Part shown: positions 1-8,849 of the stretch, piece by piece
Numbering within the stretch: position 1 is the first letter of the stretch
Layout of the letters: each line of letters starts with the position of its first letter
NCBI GenBank assembly: GCA_903835005.1
Contig: CAILLK010000026.1
Coordinates: 1-34,911, forward strand
Reading direction: 5' to 3'
Length of the DNA: 34,911 nt
DNA from: an uncultured Bacteroidota bacterium
GTDB lineage: Bacteria > Bacteroidota > Bacteroidia > Chitinophagales > Chitinophagaceae
Program-made: the position numbers and the translations under genes
Notes under the pieces: generated by a model
What the model was told of the DNA's origin: nothing
Databases searched by the model: none
The model's input: the letters and a program-made list of their open reading frames with translations, nothing else

Positions 1-140
1 TCATAAAGATTTGAATTTCAGACAAATGTAAAAACACGTGTTTTAAGAAATTCAAATCGTCTTAGGCTATAAATCCCCTACAACTCAATACTGACAATAC
101 TTTCAAAGAACTTACATTTACGTCAACGCAACGCTAGTGA
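1..140 (+). repeat. Terminal inverted repeat, left copy
   Basis: Bases 1-140 match the reverse complement of 34771-34910 at 139 of 140 positions; the one difference is at base 111. The element contains nested symmetry: 12-base arms at 8-19 and 47-58 are exact reverse complements, and a perfect 14-base palindrome with CACGTG at its centre lies at 31-44. Its inner end (CGCTAGTGA) sits 6 bases from the stop codon of the lipoprotein gene at 147. Because the window ends inside the element on both sides, it is probably a dispersed genomic repeat at which an assembly stopped. No coding sequence was recognised in it. Confidence 0.9.
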
Positions 141-146
141 TTTGAA

Positions 147-596
147 TTAATTTCCTTTTCCGGTAAATGTACCATTTGCAATTGTGGTACCGTCACTGCA
201 TTTTAAACTGAATGTACCACTAACAGTTGAACTTGATGAAGAAGTTACAATTACAGAACCGGAAGTGGCAGCTTTAACATCCAATGGATTTGAATCAGGA
301 AGATAAGAAACAACTACCGGTGGTATTAAAGCAGTTGAATCTAAAGTATAAGTTTTAGCTCCGGTATAATTATAAATGGTAATAGAAAGATATGGCGGAG
401 TGGTTGCACTGCCGTTATAACCAGTAATACTCATTGTTGTTCCGGATAAAATTGCAGCACAGGTATTTTCGCTGAACGCGGTGGAACCTATGGTAGCTTT
501 CATGCTGTAACTCGGGCTGCTGCTTTTCTTACTGCAACCGGCAAATACGAACAGGCCAATCATCGCAATGGCCGCAATACTTAATATCTTCCTCAT
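147..596 (-). CDS. Small secreted lipoprotein
   Basis: 149 residues. The N-terminus has a lysine/arginine start, a hydrophobic stretch and a lipobox ending FAGC with Cys21, followed by a Ser/Lys-rich linker, so the mature protein is probably lipid-anchored in the envelope. The rest is Ser/Thr/Gly-rich and ends with a repetitive GTF..DGTTIANGTFTGKGN pattern typical of small beta-sandwich lipoproteins in Bacteroidota, such as the DUF6252-like group; that link is by resemblance only. The stop lies 6 bases from the left terminal repeat. Function is unknown. Confidence 0.8.
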   Translation of the reverse strand: MRKILSIAAIAMIGLFVFAGCSKKSSSPSYSMKATIGSTAFSENTCAAILSGTTMSITGYNGSATTPPYLSITIYNYTGAKTYTLDSTALIPPVVVSYLPDSNPLDVKAATSGSVIVTSSSSSTVSGTFSLKCSDGTTIANGTFTGKGN

Positions 597-820
597 AATT
601 TGTGTTTTTTTGCGAAAATATCGCTTGAAATTTGAGAAACAAATAATTCCGAAAATATTTTACAAATAATTTTTATTGCAGCATAAATTATTATTTTTCA
701 GTTAATAAAAATGTAAACACTTAAATAATTAACCAAATATATTTATCATTTTTATCACTTTTAGCTCCAATTATAACAAAGCACTATAAAAACTCAGTAG
801 TCAAACTAACAGTATCCACT

Positions 821-828
821 TAATTTTG
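821..828 (+). promoter_or_regulatory. Bacteroidota -7 promoter box (TAATTTTG)
   Basis: TAATTTTG fits the TAnnTTTG consensus and ends 20 bases before the ATG at 849. No clear TTG -33 element was seen. The same box at similar spacing occurs before the genes at 2333, 13809, 16727, 22589 and 33749. Confidence 0.55.
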
Positions 829-848
829 AACAATTAGCTATTGTATTC

Positions 849-1748
849 ATGAACAGGCTGCTTCGCTTACTGATCATTTTGCTTTCTGTGGCCACCGGCG
901 CATTATTCATCTATTCAGCCTATACCAAACTCTTCCCTACTATCCAGTCGTTTGAGTATACCATGGTGGAATTCACACACATACCATTGATGTATGCCAA
1001 AATAGCCGCACGGCTATTTGTAGGGCTGGAGGCCGCATTGGGAGCACTGATGGTACTGCACTTTTTTGGTAAAAGTAAGTGGGTACTGAAAACTGCCTTT
1101 GCACTACTGGTATTCTTCAGCCTGTTCCTGATCTACTTATGGATAAAAGCCGGCGACAATATCAATTGCGGCTGCTTTGGTGATGGCATATGGATGCGTC
1201 CTTCTGTATCGTTATTAAAAAATATTTTCCTGCTGGGCATCATCAGTCTGCTGCTGCGCAAAGCCAGGGGCTTTAATTTCCGGTTTGCAGATATAGTATC
1301 CCTGTTCTTGCTTGCTGGCACATTTACCACCCTGTACCTGGTATTCCCGGTTTACGAAGTATACAAAATGAGCCTGAAACCCATCTATGCCGACACCAAA
1401 TGGGCGCCTGCCACCGACCTCACCAAGGGCAAGCACATAGTAGCCTTCCTCAGCCCATCGTGTATGCACTGCCGCAAAGCAGCCATCAAAATGCACAATA
1501 TGATGCTTAAAGATCCTGCAATACCCTTCTTTATGATCCTGGGCGGAGTAGAAAGCGACCTTACCAGCTTCTGGAAAGACACCCAGGCCCAGAACATACC
1601 ATTTACCCGCCTCAAACGGGAAGAATTCCTCAATTACACCCATGGCATCTTCCCCCAGATTTTCTGGCTCAACAACAGTATGGTAGAAGAAAATACAGGA
1701 TACCCTGAACTGGATCAGAAATTGATTGAGAAGTGGATGAAGCCCTAA
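849..1748 (+). CDS. MauE/DoxX-like membrane protein with C-terminal thioredoxin-like domain
   Basis: 299 residues. Residues 1-165 hold about four to five membrane segments with the NCGCFGD motif (Cys107, Cys109), the hallmark of MauE/DoxX-type redox-associated membrane proteins. Residues 185-299 look like a thioredoxin-fold domain with a CxxC motif (Cys205-Met-His-Cys208) after the usual hydrophobic strand (HIVAFLSPS). The two cysteine pairs suggest dithiol/disulfide transfer across or at the membrane, but the partner is not shown by the neighbours. A TAnnTTTG box 20 bases upstream supports the ATG. A short dispersed repeat begins 2 bases after the stop. Confidence 0.82.
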   Translation: MNRLLRLLIILLSVATGALFIYSAYTKLFPTIQSFEYTMVEFTHIPLMYAKIAARLFVGLEAALGALMVLHFFGKSKWVLKTAFALLVFFSLFLIYLWIKAGDNINCGCFGDGIWMRPSVSLLKNIFLLGIISLLLRKARGFNFRFADIVSLFLLAGTFTTLYLVFPVYEVYKMSLKPIYADTKWAPATDLTKGKHIVAFLSPSCMHCRKAAIKMHNMMLKDPAIPFFMILGGVESDLTSFWKDTQAQNIPFTRLKREEFLNYTHGIFPQIFWLNNSMVEENTGYPELDQKLIEKWMKP

Positions 1749-1750
1749 AT

Positions 1751-1768
1751 CCCTAAAGGGACTTCGCT
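1751..1768 (+). repeat. Short dispersed repeat, intergenic copy
   Basis: CCCTAAAGGGACTTCGCT matches 31904-31921 at 16 of 18 bases on the same strand. This copy lies directly behind a stop codon, whereas the other lies inside the reading frame of the outer-membrane beta-barrel gene. Short sequences of this kind are scattered through Bacteroidota genomes. Confidence 0.6.
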
Positions 1769-2310
1769 GGGGAATATGATCTCAACATTAACGCATAATT
1801 GAAATTCCACCTATACCTCTGTATCGAAACATACGAGATATTTTGGAATGTTTTTTAATCCAAAATTGCAACATCCCATTAATTTAAAAGCGTAGCTTTT
1901 TCGTACATTTAACCTTAAATATTTCTTATAATGGTTGGAAAACTTAGATAATTATAATTCAAAACCCAAACAGGGAGACAAGTGACCAATTTTTACACGA
2001 CTTAGGTTTTATTCATCTGACCAAAATTAATGATGAGCCTTTTGATGTTGCTAAAGACCCTCGCGGTAAAAAGATATATTGGGGTATATAAAAACAACTT
2101 AATAATATGTACCCCTGATATCCGTATGTGGTTAATTGAAAATACTAAAACCGCCTAATAGGAAAAATTCACCCGTATCTATCCTGACTCAGAAATTTGT
2201 TCTAGTCTATATCCAGGTGGCCGCTTTTCTCAAGATGGCCGTATTAAATAAGCCTCAGGGTAAAGTTATTTCCCACAATTCTTACCAACCTTCATTTCAT
2301 CAATTAATAC
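1769..2310 (+). other. Gene-free gap with possible gene debris
   Basis: No intact gene was found. Two open stretches read like protein but are broken. One ends at about 2090 and reads LGFIHLTKINDEPFDVAKD then PRGKKIYWGI before a stop. The other starts at about 2114 in a different frame, reads DIRMWLIENTKTA, two stops, then EKFTRIYPDSEICSS and LYPGGRFSQDGRIK. I do not recognise either family. They may be remnants of one or two decayed genes, or chance. Confidence 0.3.
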
Positions 2311-2318
2311 TAATTTTG
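2311..2318 (+). promoter_or_regulatory. Bacteroidota -7 promoter box (TAATTTTG)
   Basis: TAATTTTG matches TAnnTTTG and ends 14 bases before the ATG of the toxin-antitoxin operon at 2333. Confidence 0.5.
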
Positions 2319-2332
2319 TAAAAAACAAGACT

Positions 2333-2581
2333 ATGAATGCCGTAAAATCACCACAACACAAAACAATTGCTGGCCCTTCAATTTTTGCCCTGCTGGTTGA
2401 TGATATCAACAAAATGACCGAGCCTGAGCAAAAGCTATTATGGATGAAAATCAATAAAAAGAAAATATCGGCCTACGCAAAAGCAATTGATGCATCAGTT
2501 ACACCACACAATCTATCCTCCAATGAAATTGATGCTTTAATATCAGAAGCCCGCAGCCATGGCAAACGCAAGAAAAATTAA
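2333..2581 (+). CDS. Putative antitoxin partner of PIN toxin
   Basis: 82 residues, with a Lys/Arg-rich C-terminus (RSHGKRKKN). The protein has no motif I can name, but it is small, helical in composition, and its 3' end overlaps the PIN-domain gene by 23 bases, the classic arrangement of a type II toxin-antitoxin pair. Type II antitoxins usually bind both their toxin and the operon promoter. The antitoxin role is inferred from position, length and overlap. Confidence 0.6.
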   Translation: MNAVKSPQHKTIAGPSIFALLVDDINKMTEPEQKLLWMKINKKKISAYAKAIDASVTPHNLSSNEIDALISEARSHGKRKKN

Positions 2582-2972
2582 ACGTTTTGTTCTTGATACA
2601 AATACATGGATAGCTATTTTTATCAATATAGAAACCGACTGGCTGCAGCGTTATGTCATCAAAAATAATATTGAAATTTTTATCGACAGTAATCTACTCA
2701 TTGAATTAGAGCGTGTGCTTGAGTATCATAAAATCAAAAGATTACTTCCTTATAATACTGATTATTATACAAACTTTATTCAGAGTATAACTACACATAT
2801 AATAGCTAAGCAATTCTATATACAAAGCCCCGATCCTGAAGACAATTATTTGTATGATATTGCACTTCACACTAGTTCCAAATTACTCGTAACAGGTGAG
2901 AAGGTTTTACAAAATTGGGCCGAATCGCCGGTAGAAACAATATCTTTATCCAAGTTCAAGAAACTATTTTAG
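2559..2972 (+). CDS. PIN-domain ribonuclease toxin (TIGR00305-like family)
   Basis: 137 residues. The protein begins with the PIN signature VLDTNTWIA (Asp13). It then has an acidic helix LLIELERVLEY (Glu49/Glu51) and a DPEDNYLYDIAL motif (Asp92, Asp95, Asp100), followed by LLVTGEK, where many PIN domains have T-G/N-D. These acidic residues would bind the metal used for RNA cleavage. The pattern fits the 'putative toxin-antitoxin component, PIN family' group. It overlaps the presumed antitoxin and converges on purD with an 18-base gap. The RNA target cannot be inferred. Confidence 0.82.
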   Translation: MANARKIKRFVLDTNTWIAIFINIETDWLQRYVIKNNIEIFIDSNLLIELERVLEYHKIKRLLPYNTDYYTNFIQSITTHIIAKQFYIQSPDPEDNYLYDIALHTSSKLLVTGEKVLQNWAESPVETISLSKFKKLF

Positions 2973-2990
2973 AACTAATCAATACCCCAC

Positions 2991-4322
2991 TCACAAAAAC
3001 TCCCACCCAATATCCTTCCGGCAATATTTGCCATCATATTGAATTAGCTCAGCATTTTCATAAGACTTCTGCAATGCCTGTTTCAGGGTGTCTCCCAAAG
3101 AAGTTATTGCCAATACCCTGCCGCCATTAGTAACAATTACATTTTCATCAGAACCTGCATTTTGGATTCCGGACTTTAGACTTTGGACTTTAGACTTTAG
3201 ACTCTGCTTAGTGCCGGCATGAAATAAATGACTGCCCTTTACCTGTTCAAAACCACTCATTTCCCTGCCCTTTTCATAATCGCCCGGATAGCCTTCAGCT
3301 ACCAGCATCACAGTGGCTGCAGCTTTATTACTGTATTCTGCTTTTACCTCACGAAGTTTTCCCTCCTCCATTTTCACTATCAGTTCTACAAGGTCATTCT
3401 CCAGCCTTGGCAGTACAACCTCGGTTTCAGGGTCGCCAAGCCTGCAATTATATTCTATTACATAAGGCTCCTCTTTCACCTTTATCAGTCCGAAGAAAAT
3501 AATGCCCTGATACACGATTTTTTCAGCTTTCAGCCCATTTATAGTTGGCCGTATGATGCGCTCAGTAACTTTCTGCATAAACTTCTCATCAGCTATAGGC
3601 ACCGGTGAAATAGCCCCCATACCTCCTGTATTCAATCCGGTGTCTCCCTCCCCTATTCTTTTGTAGTCTTTAGCTTCAGGCAGCAATACATAATTATCGC
3701 CATCTGTGAATGCAAACACTGATAACTCTATACCATCCAGAAACTGCTCTATCACCACTGTTTTACTGGCATCACCAAATTGCTGGTTCATCACCATAGC
3801 CCTGAAAGCCTTCACCGCATCTACTGAACTCTGGGCAATCACCACACCTTTACCGGCTGCCAATCCGTCGGCCTTGATTACATAAGGCGGCTCACTTCTT
3901 TTAATATAGGCAACCCCCCGTTCAAAACTATCGGCAGTAAACTCCTGGTATGCAGCGGTAGGGATACAATGCCGGGCCATAAATTTCTTACTAAAAGCCT
4001 TGCTGCCTTCCAGTTGCGCCCCATCCTTCGACGGGCCGACCACAATAATGTGCTTTAACCGGGTATCGCTTTTGAAATAATCATAAATACCAGCCACCAG
4101 TGGATCTTCCGGCCCGGGAAAAAGGATATCAATCTTATAGTCCAGGCAAGCCTGCCTTATTGCAGCAAAGTCATTGACCTGTATAGGCAGATTAATGCCA
4201 TATTCACTGGTACCGGCATTGCCCGGAGCTATAAAAAAAGTACCGCAAAGAGGACTTTGGCTCAGTTTCCATGCCAGTGCGCACTCACGGCCACCGGATC
4301 CGAGAAGGAGAATATTTTTCAT
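2991..4322 (-). CDS. purD: Phosphoribosylamine--glycine ligase (GAR synthetase)
   Basis: 443 residues. PurD joins glycine to 5-phosphoribosylamine using ATP in purine synthesis. The start at 4322 (MKNILLLGSGGRE) is chosen because it begins the nucleotide-fold motif; upstream codons are not conserved-looking. ATP-grasp features include VIKADGLAAGKGVVIA and EYNCRLGDPETEVVLPRL, plus a C-terminal NGGRVLAITSLG. Oddities: the usual GGREHA is GGRECA here, and residues about 373-384 are encoded by a 7-base tandem repeat, giving QSLKSKVQSLKS just before the conserved C-terminal region. The frame is intact, so the enzyme is probably functional. It is divergent from the POT gene at 4440. Confidence 0.95.
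   Translation of the reverse strand: MKNILLLGSGGRECALAWKLSQSPLCGTFFIAPGNAGTSEYGINLPIQVNDFAAIRQACLDYKIDILFPGPEDPLVAGIYDYFKSDTRLKHIIVVGPSKDGAQLEGSKAFSKKFMARHCIPTAAYQEFTADSFERGVAYIKRSEPPYVIKADGLAAGKGVVIAQSSVDAVKAFRAMVMNQQFGDASKTVVIEQFLDGIELSVFAFTDGDNYVLLPEAKDYKRIGEGDTGLNTGGMGAISPVPIADEKFMQKVTERIIRPTINGLKAEKIVYQGIIFFGLIKVKEEPYVIEYNCRLGDPETEVVLPRLENDLVELIVKMEEGKLREVKAEYSNKAAATVMLVAEGYPGDYEKGREMSGFEQVKGSHLFHAGTKQSLKSKVQSLKSGIQNAGSDENVIVTNGGRVLAITSLGDTLKQALQKSYENAELIQYDGKYCRKDIGWEFL
3172..3206 (-). repeat. 7-base tandem repeat inside purD
   Basis: Five consecutive 7-base units on the + strand: GACTTTA, GACTTTG, GACTTTA, GACTTTA, GACTCTG. The array is read through by purD on the minus strand. Because 7 is not a multiple of 3, three units are needed to repeat the peptide (QSLKSKV then QSLKS). 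Similar repeats are common between genes in Bacteroidota. Confidence 0.85.
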
Positions 4323-4439
4323 TTTTGTAAAATTATAAACTGGCTGCAATTTCGCAATAGTTATTGAATTCAGCAGAAATTTAAACTGGGTAAATGTTTT
4401 TGTGTATATTTCGGGTTCTAAAGCAAAAACCGGAATTTT

Positions 4440-6173
4440 ATGAGTGATCAAACCAAAGTTGGTTCAAAGCATCCTGAAGGGCTGTTTGTCCTGTTCTTTA
4501 CCGAAATGTGGGAACGTTTCAGTTATTATGGAATGCGTGCAATACTTGTGCTGTATCTGACCAAAGCCCTGTTTATAGACAAGTCTCATGCCTCTAATAT
4601 CTATGGAAGCTATACCGGATTGGTGTACCTGACTCCACTCATAGGCGGTTACGTGGCCGACCGTTACTGGGGCAACAGGCGGTCTATTTTCCTGGGTGGC
4701 TTATTAATGGCTTTAGGGCAGTTAATGATGTTTTTCAGTGCATCCAATTATCAGCATACCGAACTGGCTACCATGTATATGTGGGTTGGCCTTACCGCCT
4801 TAATTATTGGTAACGGATTCTTTAAACCGAATATATCTACGCTTGTAGGTCAGCTGTATCCAAAAGGAGATACAAGACTTGACGCGGCTTTCACCCTGTT
4901 TTATATGGGCATTAATCTTGGAGCATTCTTCTCTCCTCTTATCTGCAGCGCTCTCGGAGATACCGGAAATCCCGGCGATTTCAAATGGGGCTTCCTGGCA
5001 GCATGTATCGGTATGATTGTGGGGATTTTCTCATTCGAGCTGATGAAGAAATACCTGGTAACTCCCGAAGGGGCCAAAGTAGGTGCCATTGCCAATAAGA
5101 AAAGAGATGCCCTGATGGAAACAGAAAGGATTGCGGCAGGCGGAGAAGCCAAAGAAGCCGGCAAAATCTCACAGACCAGTATCCTGATCTGGTCAGCTAT
5201 TATTATCGGACTTATTGCAGTATTTCATTTCGTAGTTGATCTGGACTGGATCGGAAGTTGCATTTTCAGTATCTCTATAGGCGCTCCGGGCCTCATTCTT
5301 ACCGATACATCCTTAACCACTATTGAGCGGCAGCGGATCCTGGTCGTTTTCATAGCAGCATTCTTCGTAATTTTCTTCTGGGCTTGCTTCGAGCAGGCAG
5401 GGGCTTCACTTACATTCTTTGCCGATGAGCAAATGGACAGAACTGTGAATATTCATACCAGTATGGGTACTGTTTTCCTTGTAATTTCGGCTCTGGCAGG
5501 AATTCTGTATTACACTTTATACAGGATCATGACCATACCTATTGAATTAAAAGTACTTTTTGGCGCTGTAGGGGCTTTCCTGGTGTACAAAATTGTAACT
5601 GCATTTATATCAGGGGCAATGTTCGATATGAAAGAGATTTCGGCCGGTGCATTCAATAGTGTTAATGCTATATTCATTGTAGTTTTAGCTCCCTTGTTTG
5701 CCGAAATGTGGGGCGCGCTGGGCAAGAAAAATTTGGAACCTGCTTCACCATACAAACAAGCAATGGGCCTGATGTTCTTATCACTTGGTTATGTTGTCAT
5801 TGCCATAGGTGTAAAGGATATAGGCACTGTGAAAGTAAGTATGATGTGGTTGATTACCCTTTATTTCCTACACACAGTTGGCGAGCTTTGCCTGTCTCCT
5901 ATTGGTTTATCCCTGGTTAACAAACTGGCTCCTGCCCGGTTTGCTTCCTTACTAATGGGTACCTGGTTTCTGGCCAATGCCACAGCAAATAAATTTGCCG
6001 GCACTCTAAGTTCATTTTATCCTGAAAAAGGCAAAGTAACCAGCTTCGCCGGTTATCACATGACTAATACTTACGACTTTTTTGTTCTGTTTATAGTTAT
6101 GTCTGGTGCCGCGTCTATTCTGCTTTTCTTCCTGAGCAAGCAGTTGCTGAAGATGATGCATGGCATAAGGTAA
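4440..6173 (+). CDS. POT-family proton-coupled peptide transporter (first copy)
   Basis: 577 residues with many membrane segments. The N-terminus carries FTEMWERFSYYGMRAILVLY, which includes the ExxERF proton-coupling motif of POT/PTR transporters. It also has GNGFFKPNISTLVGQLY and FYMGINLGAFFSPLI, the PTR2-type signature, and GELCLSPIGLSLV near the C-terminus. The protein should import di- and tripeptides across the inner membrane with protons. A near-consensus box TATATTTC at 4405-4412 may be the promoter. It is followed by a strong terminator, then a second paralogue, suggesting separately controlled copies with different substrate ranges. Confidence 0.93.
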   Translation: MSDQTKVGSKHPEGLFVLFFTEMWERFSYYGMRAILVLYLTKALFIDKSHASNIYGSYTGLVYLTPLIGGYVADRYWGNRRSIFLGGLLMALGQLMMFFSASNYQHTELATMYMWVGLTALIIGNGFFKPNISTLVGQLYPKGDTRLDAAFTLFYMGINLGAFFSPLICSALGDTGNPGDFKWGFLAACIGMIVGIFSFELMKKYLVTPEGAKVGAIANKKRDALMETERIAAGGEAKEAGKISQTSILIWSAIIIGLIAVFHFVVDLDWIGSCIFSISIGAPGLILTDTSLTTIERQRILVVFIAAFFVIFFWACFEQAGASLTFFADEQMDRTVNIHTSMGTVFLVISALAGILYYTLYRIMTIPIELKVLFGAVGAFLVYKIVTAFISGAMFDMKEISAGAFNSVNAIFIVVLAPLFAEMWGALGKKNLEPASPYKQAMGLMFLSLGYVVIAIGVKDIGTVKVSMMWLITLYFLHTVGELCLSPIGLSLVNKLAPARFASLLMGTWFLANATANKFAGTLSSFYPEKGKVTSFAGYHMTNTYDFFVLFIVMSGAASILLFFLSKQLLKMMHGIR

Positions 6174-6197
6174 ATATACCAGAATTATATTTATTTT

Positions 6198-6226
6198 AAA
6201 AGCGGGAGTAAATTCCCGCTTTTTTT
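6198..6226 (+). terminator. Rho-independent terminator after first POT gene
   Basis: A 10-base perfect stem (AAAAGCGGGA paired with TCCCGCTTTT) with a 6-base loop at 6208-6213 is followed by a T run to 6226. It starts 24 bases after the stop codon at 6173. Confidence 0.9.
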
Positions 6227-6303
6227 GTGGGGCAAAAAAAGGGGTAATTAAAAATAAAGATTATTTTGGAACTTCACCCATTATTTAAATAAGCTCGCAA
6301 AAT

Positions 6304-7803
6304 ATGGCAACAACTTCAGCATCCTCAGAATTGACATTGGATCAGATTCAAACCTTTGAAGGCAAATACCCAAAACAACTTTGGTATCTCTTCTTTTCAG
6401 AAATGTGGGAACGATTTGCTTTCTATGGAATGAGAGGCATGTTAATAATATTTATGGAAAACAGGCTGCATATTACTGAAAAAGCTGCCAACCTTCAATA
6501 TGGAGCTACTCAGGCGTTTGTTTACACTTTAGCCTTTGTTGGCGGAATGTTTGCAGATAAGATTCTTGGTTATCGAAAATCAATTTTCTGGGGAGGTTTC
6601 CTAATGATTATAGGTAGTTTCATTCTGGGTTTTGCACCTGAGAAACTATTTTACTATGGCATAAGTTTTACTATTGTAGGCACTGGTTTCTTCAAACCTA
6701 ACATCTCTACCATGGTAGGTGGTTTATATAAACCAGATGACCCCCGACGGGATGCAGGATTCGGGCTTTTCTATTCTGGTATAAATTTCGGCGCACTATT
6801 TGGAGGCATATTATGTGTTTGGATTGGAAAATTCTATTCATGGAATTTGGCATTTTCCCTGGCTGGCATTGTAATGACATTGAGCCTTTTCATATTCGTT
6901 TTCACTAAAAAAACGCTTGGCCCTATAGGTATTTCCCCATTAGTAAATAAAATCGCCCCATCCAGAATATTGGTGTACGATATAATGGTCTATTTAGGGT
7001 CAATTCTAGTCATTCCGCTAATTCTCATTCTGGTGTCAAATACTGATTATACAGACATGGTCATGTATACATTTGGACCTTTAGCTTTGATCTATATCAT
7101 TTATGAAACACTTAAATACAAGGGAGCAGAGCGAGCAAAACTAATAGCGGCGATAATTTTTATACTTTTTTCTATAATTTTCTGGGCATTCTTTGAGCAG
7201 GCCGGTGGCTCTTTAGCGCTTTTTGCTGAACATAATCTTAATAATTCAGTAGTAGGCCTGAAAATTGATCCAAATGTTATAAACAACTCATCTAATTCCT
7301 TTTTCGTTATTTTATTTAGCCCTTTTGTAGGTTTGCTCTGGCTATGGTTAAACAAAAAAAAGATAGAACCAAATACAGTAGTTAAATTCGGGTTGGGATT
7401 CATATTCCTGGCCATGGCATACTATATTTTCTATTATACCCGTTTCTTTGCAGATTCAAATGGCATTACTTCACTGAATATATTTACTATTGCATACCTG
7501 GTTATAACAATAGGTGAATTGTGCCTCTCTCCAATCGGCCTCTCATTGATGACCAAGCTTGCCCCTCAACGCCTACATGCTATGATGATGGGCTTGTGGT
7601 TTTTAGCCAGTGCTTATGGCCAATATGTTGCAGGATTATTAGGAGCAGGAATGGCCACAGCTGACGATCATGCGCCCCTGATGACAAAATTGATTTCTTA
7701 TACGGATGGCTACAAGCAACTGTCTATTTATGCTTTGATAGCAGGAGTTGTATTGATCATAATTTCTCCATTGTTACGGAAACTGATGCATGATGTGCAT
7801 TAA
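6304..7803 (+). CDS. POT-family proton-coupled peptide transporter (second copy)
   Basis: 499 residues. It shares the POT signatures of its neighbour: FFSEMWERFAFYGMRGM (ExxERF), GTGFFKPNISTMVGGLY, FYSGINFGALFGGIL and GELCLSPIGLSLMTKLAP. It is about 78 residues shorter than the first copy, mainly in the central loop region and the middle helices. An extra N-terminal segment (Thr/Ser-rich, residues 1-20) precedes the first helix. The gene has AT-richer codon use than the first copy by eye, which may mean the pair is not a recent duplication. Expected role: di/tripeptide uptake. Confidence 0.92.
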   Translation: MATTSASSELTLDQIQTFEGKYPKQLWYLFFSEMWERFAFYGMRGMLIIFMENRLHITEKAANLQYGATQAFVYTLAFVGGMFADKILGYRKSIFWGGFLMIIGSFILGFAPEKLFYYGISFTIVGTGFFKPNISTMVGGLYKPDDPRRDAGFGLFYSGINFGALFGGILCVWIGKFYSWNLAFSLAGIVMTLSLFIFVFTKKTLGPIGISPLVNKIAPSRILVYDIMVYLGSILVIPLILILVSNTDYTDMVMYTFGPLALIYIIYETLKYKGAERAKLIAAIIFILFSIIFWAFFEQAGGSLALFAEHNLNNSVVGLKIDPNVINNSSNSFFVILFSPFVGLLWLWLNKKKIEPNTVVKFGLGFIFLAMAYYIFYYTRFFADSNGITSLNIFTIAYLVITIGELCLSPIGLSLMTKLAPQRLHAMMMGLWFLASAYGQYVAGLLGAGMATADDHAPLMTKLISYTDGYKQLSIYALIAGVVLIIISPLLRKLMHDVH

Positions 7804-7859
7804 TTCATAACCAATATCATTTCTCCCATCCTCTATTTTCCCTACTTTCACCCTCTCAA

Positions 7860-8570
7860 ATGCAAACAATGAAAGATCACGCACACAGCGAACAGCATTT
7901 CCATAGCTCAGAACTGGTTACAGATATCGTTATCGGCATGAGCGACGGGCTTACCGTGCCTTTTGCTTTGGCTGCAGGGCTCAGTGGTGTGCATGATATT
8001 CATACTACAACCATTATTACCGCAGGCCTTGCCGAAATTGTTGCCGGCTCAATAGCTATGGGCCTTGGCGGCTACCTGGCCGGCCGCACCGAGATGGACC
8101 ATTATGATGCCGAGCAGAAACGGGAAGAATGGGAAGTAGATAACCTGCCCGAGAAAGAAAAAGAAGAGGTAAGGGTAATATTAGCAGGCATGGGCCTGAG
8201 CCCCGATACCCAGATCCAGATAGTGGAAGAAATGTCGAAAGACAAAGCCAAATGGGTTGATTTTATGATGCGCTACGAACTGGGCCTTGAGAAGCCAGAC
8301 CCAAAGCGGGCCCGGAACAGCGCTATGAATATAGGTATCTCCTACATTGTTGGCGGGCTGGTACCATTGTCTGCTTACTTCTTCAATGCAGTGCCTCTGG
8401 ATGGTCTTAAATGGTCGGCGGCGATAACTGTTCTATGCCTGTTTATTTTCGGTTTCTTCAAAGCCAAAGTTACCGGCCAGAACCCATGGCAGGGAGCTAT
8501 CAGGGTAATGCTTATCGGCTCCGTTGCAGCAGCAGCCGCATTTTTTATTGCAAGCCTGTTCAATCATTAA
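7860..8570 (+). CDS. VIT1/CCC1-family Fe/Mn transporter
   Basis: 236 residues. The N-terminal helix reads DIVIGMSDGLTVPFALAAGLSG, the family's first membrane segment, followed by IVAGSIAMGLGGYLAGRTE. A cytosolic Glu-rich helical region (about residues 85-150, including EEWEVDNLPEKEKEEVR) corresponds to the metal-binding domain between helices 2 and 3 in plant VIT1, and two or three further membrane segments follow. Members move Fe2+ or Mn2+ out of the cytosol. A second ATG at 7869 is also possible. The leading His-rich stretch (DHAHSEQHFH) may bind metal. No metal regulator or riboswitch was seen next to it. Confidence 0.88.
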   Translation: MQTMKDHAHSEQHFHSSELVTDIVIGMSDGLTVPFALAAGLSGVHDIHTTTIITAGLAEIVAGSIAMGLGGYLAGRTEMDHYDAEQKREEWEVDNLPEKEKEEVRVILAGMGLSPDTQIQIVEEMSKDKAKWVDFMMRYELGLEKPDPKRARNSAMNIGISYIVGGLVPLSAYFFNAVPLDGLKWSAAITVLCLFIFGFFKAKVTGQNPWQGAIRVMLIGSVAAAAAFFIASLFNH

Positions 8571-8613
8571 ATCATTTTTTTTACACAGGGAAAGCATTGG
8601 AAACGCCCACGCC

Positions 8614-8623
8614 AAAGTGCTTT
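8614..8623 (-). promoter_or_regulatory. Possible third copy of the operator core
   Basis: AAAGTGCTTT is the reverse complement of the AAAGCACTTT core found at 8836-8845 and 9826-9835. The flanking ACTTTG half-site is not conserved here, so this may be chance. Confidence 0.3.
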
Positions 8624-8823
8624 TTCAATACAGGCAGACTAAAGTTCGCAAAGATTGTGCCCGAATAATTTTTTTTCATTGAGCAAACAGGCTTAGCGAT
8701 TCTTTGGGCATTAATTTGCGGCCTTTGCGTTTAACCCTTTGTGTTGTAAATCCAGGGAGATTATCTGTTAACCTTTTCAAAAATATACCTGAAAGGATGC
8801 AATAATTCTAAAAATCAACCGTT

Positions 8824-8847
8824 ACTTTGTAAAACAAAGCACTTTTA
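8824..8847 (+). promoter_or_regulatory. Operator-like site upstream of the membrane protein/CreD operon
   Basis: The site reads ACTTTG, five bases, CAAAGC, then ACTTTTA, and ends 2 bases before the ATG at 8850. It is nearly identical to 9814-9837, including the 5-base spacing. The ACTTTG/CAAAGC arms form an imperfect palindrome, as expected for a dimeric DNA-binding protein. TACTTTG here also resembles a -7 promoter box. The obvious candidate ligand is the winged-helix protein encoded at 9497. Confidence 0.6.
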
Positions 8848-8849
8848 GT

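Noticed and set aside
2136..2321. Open frame of 61 codons as a gene
   Set aside because: No recognisable sequence, no promoter or ribosome site, and it overlaps the promoter box of the toxin-antitoxin operon.
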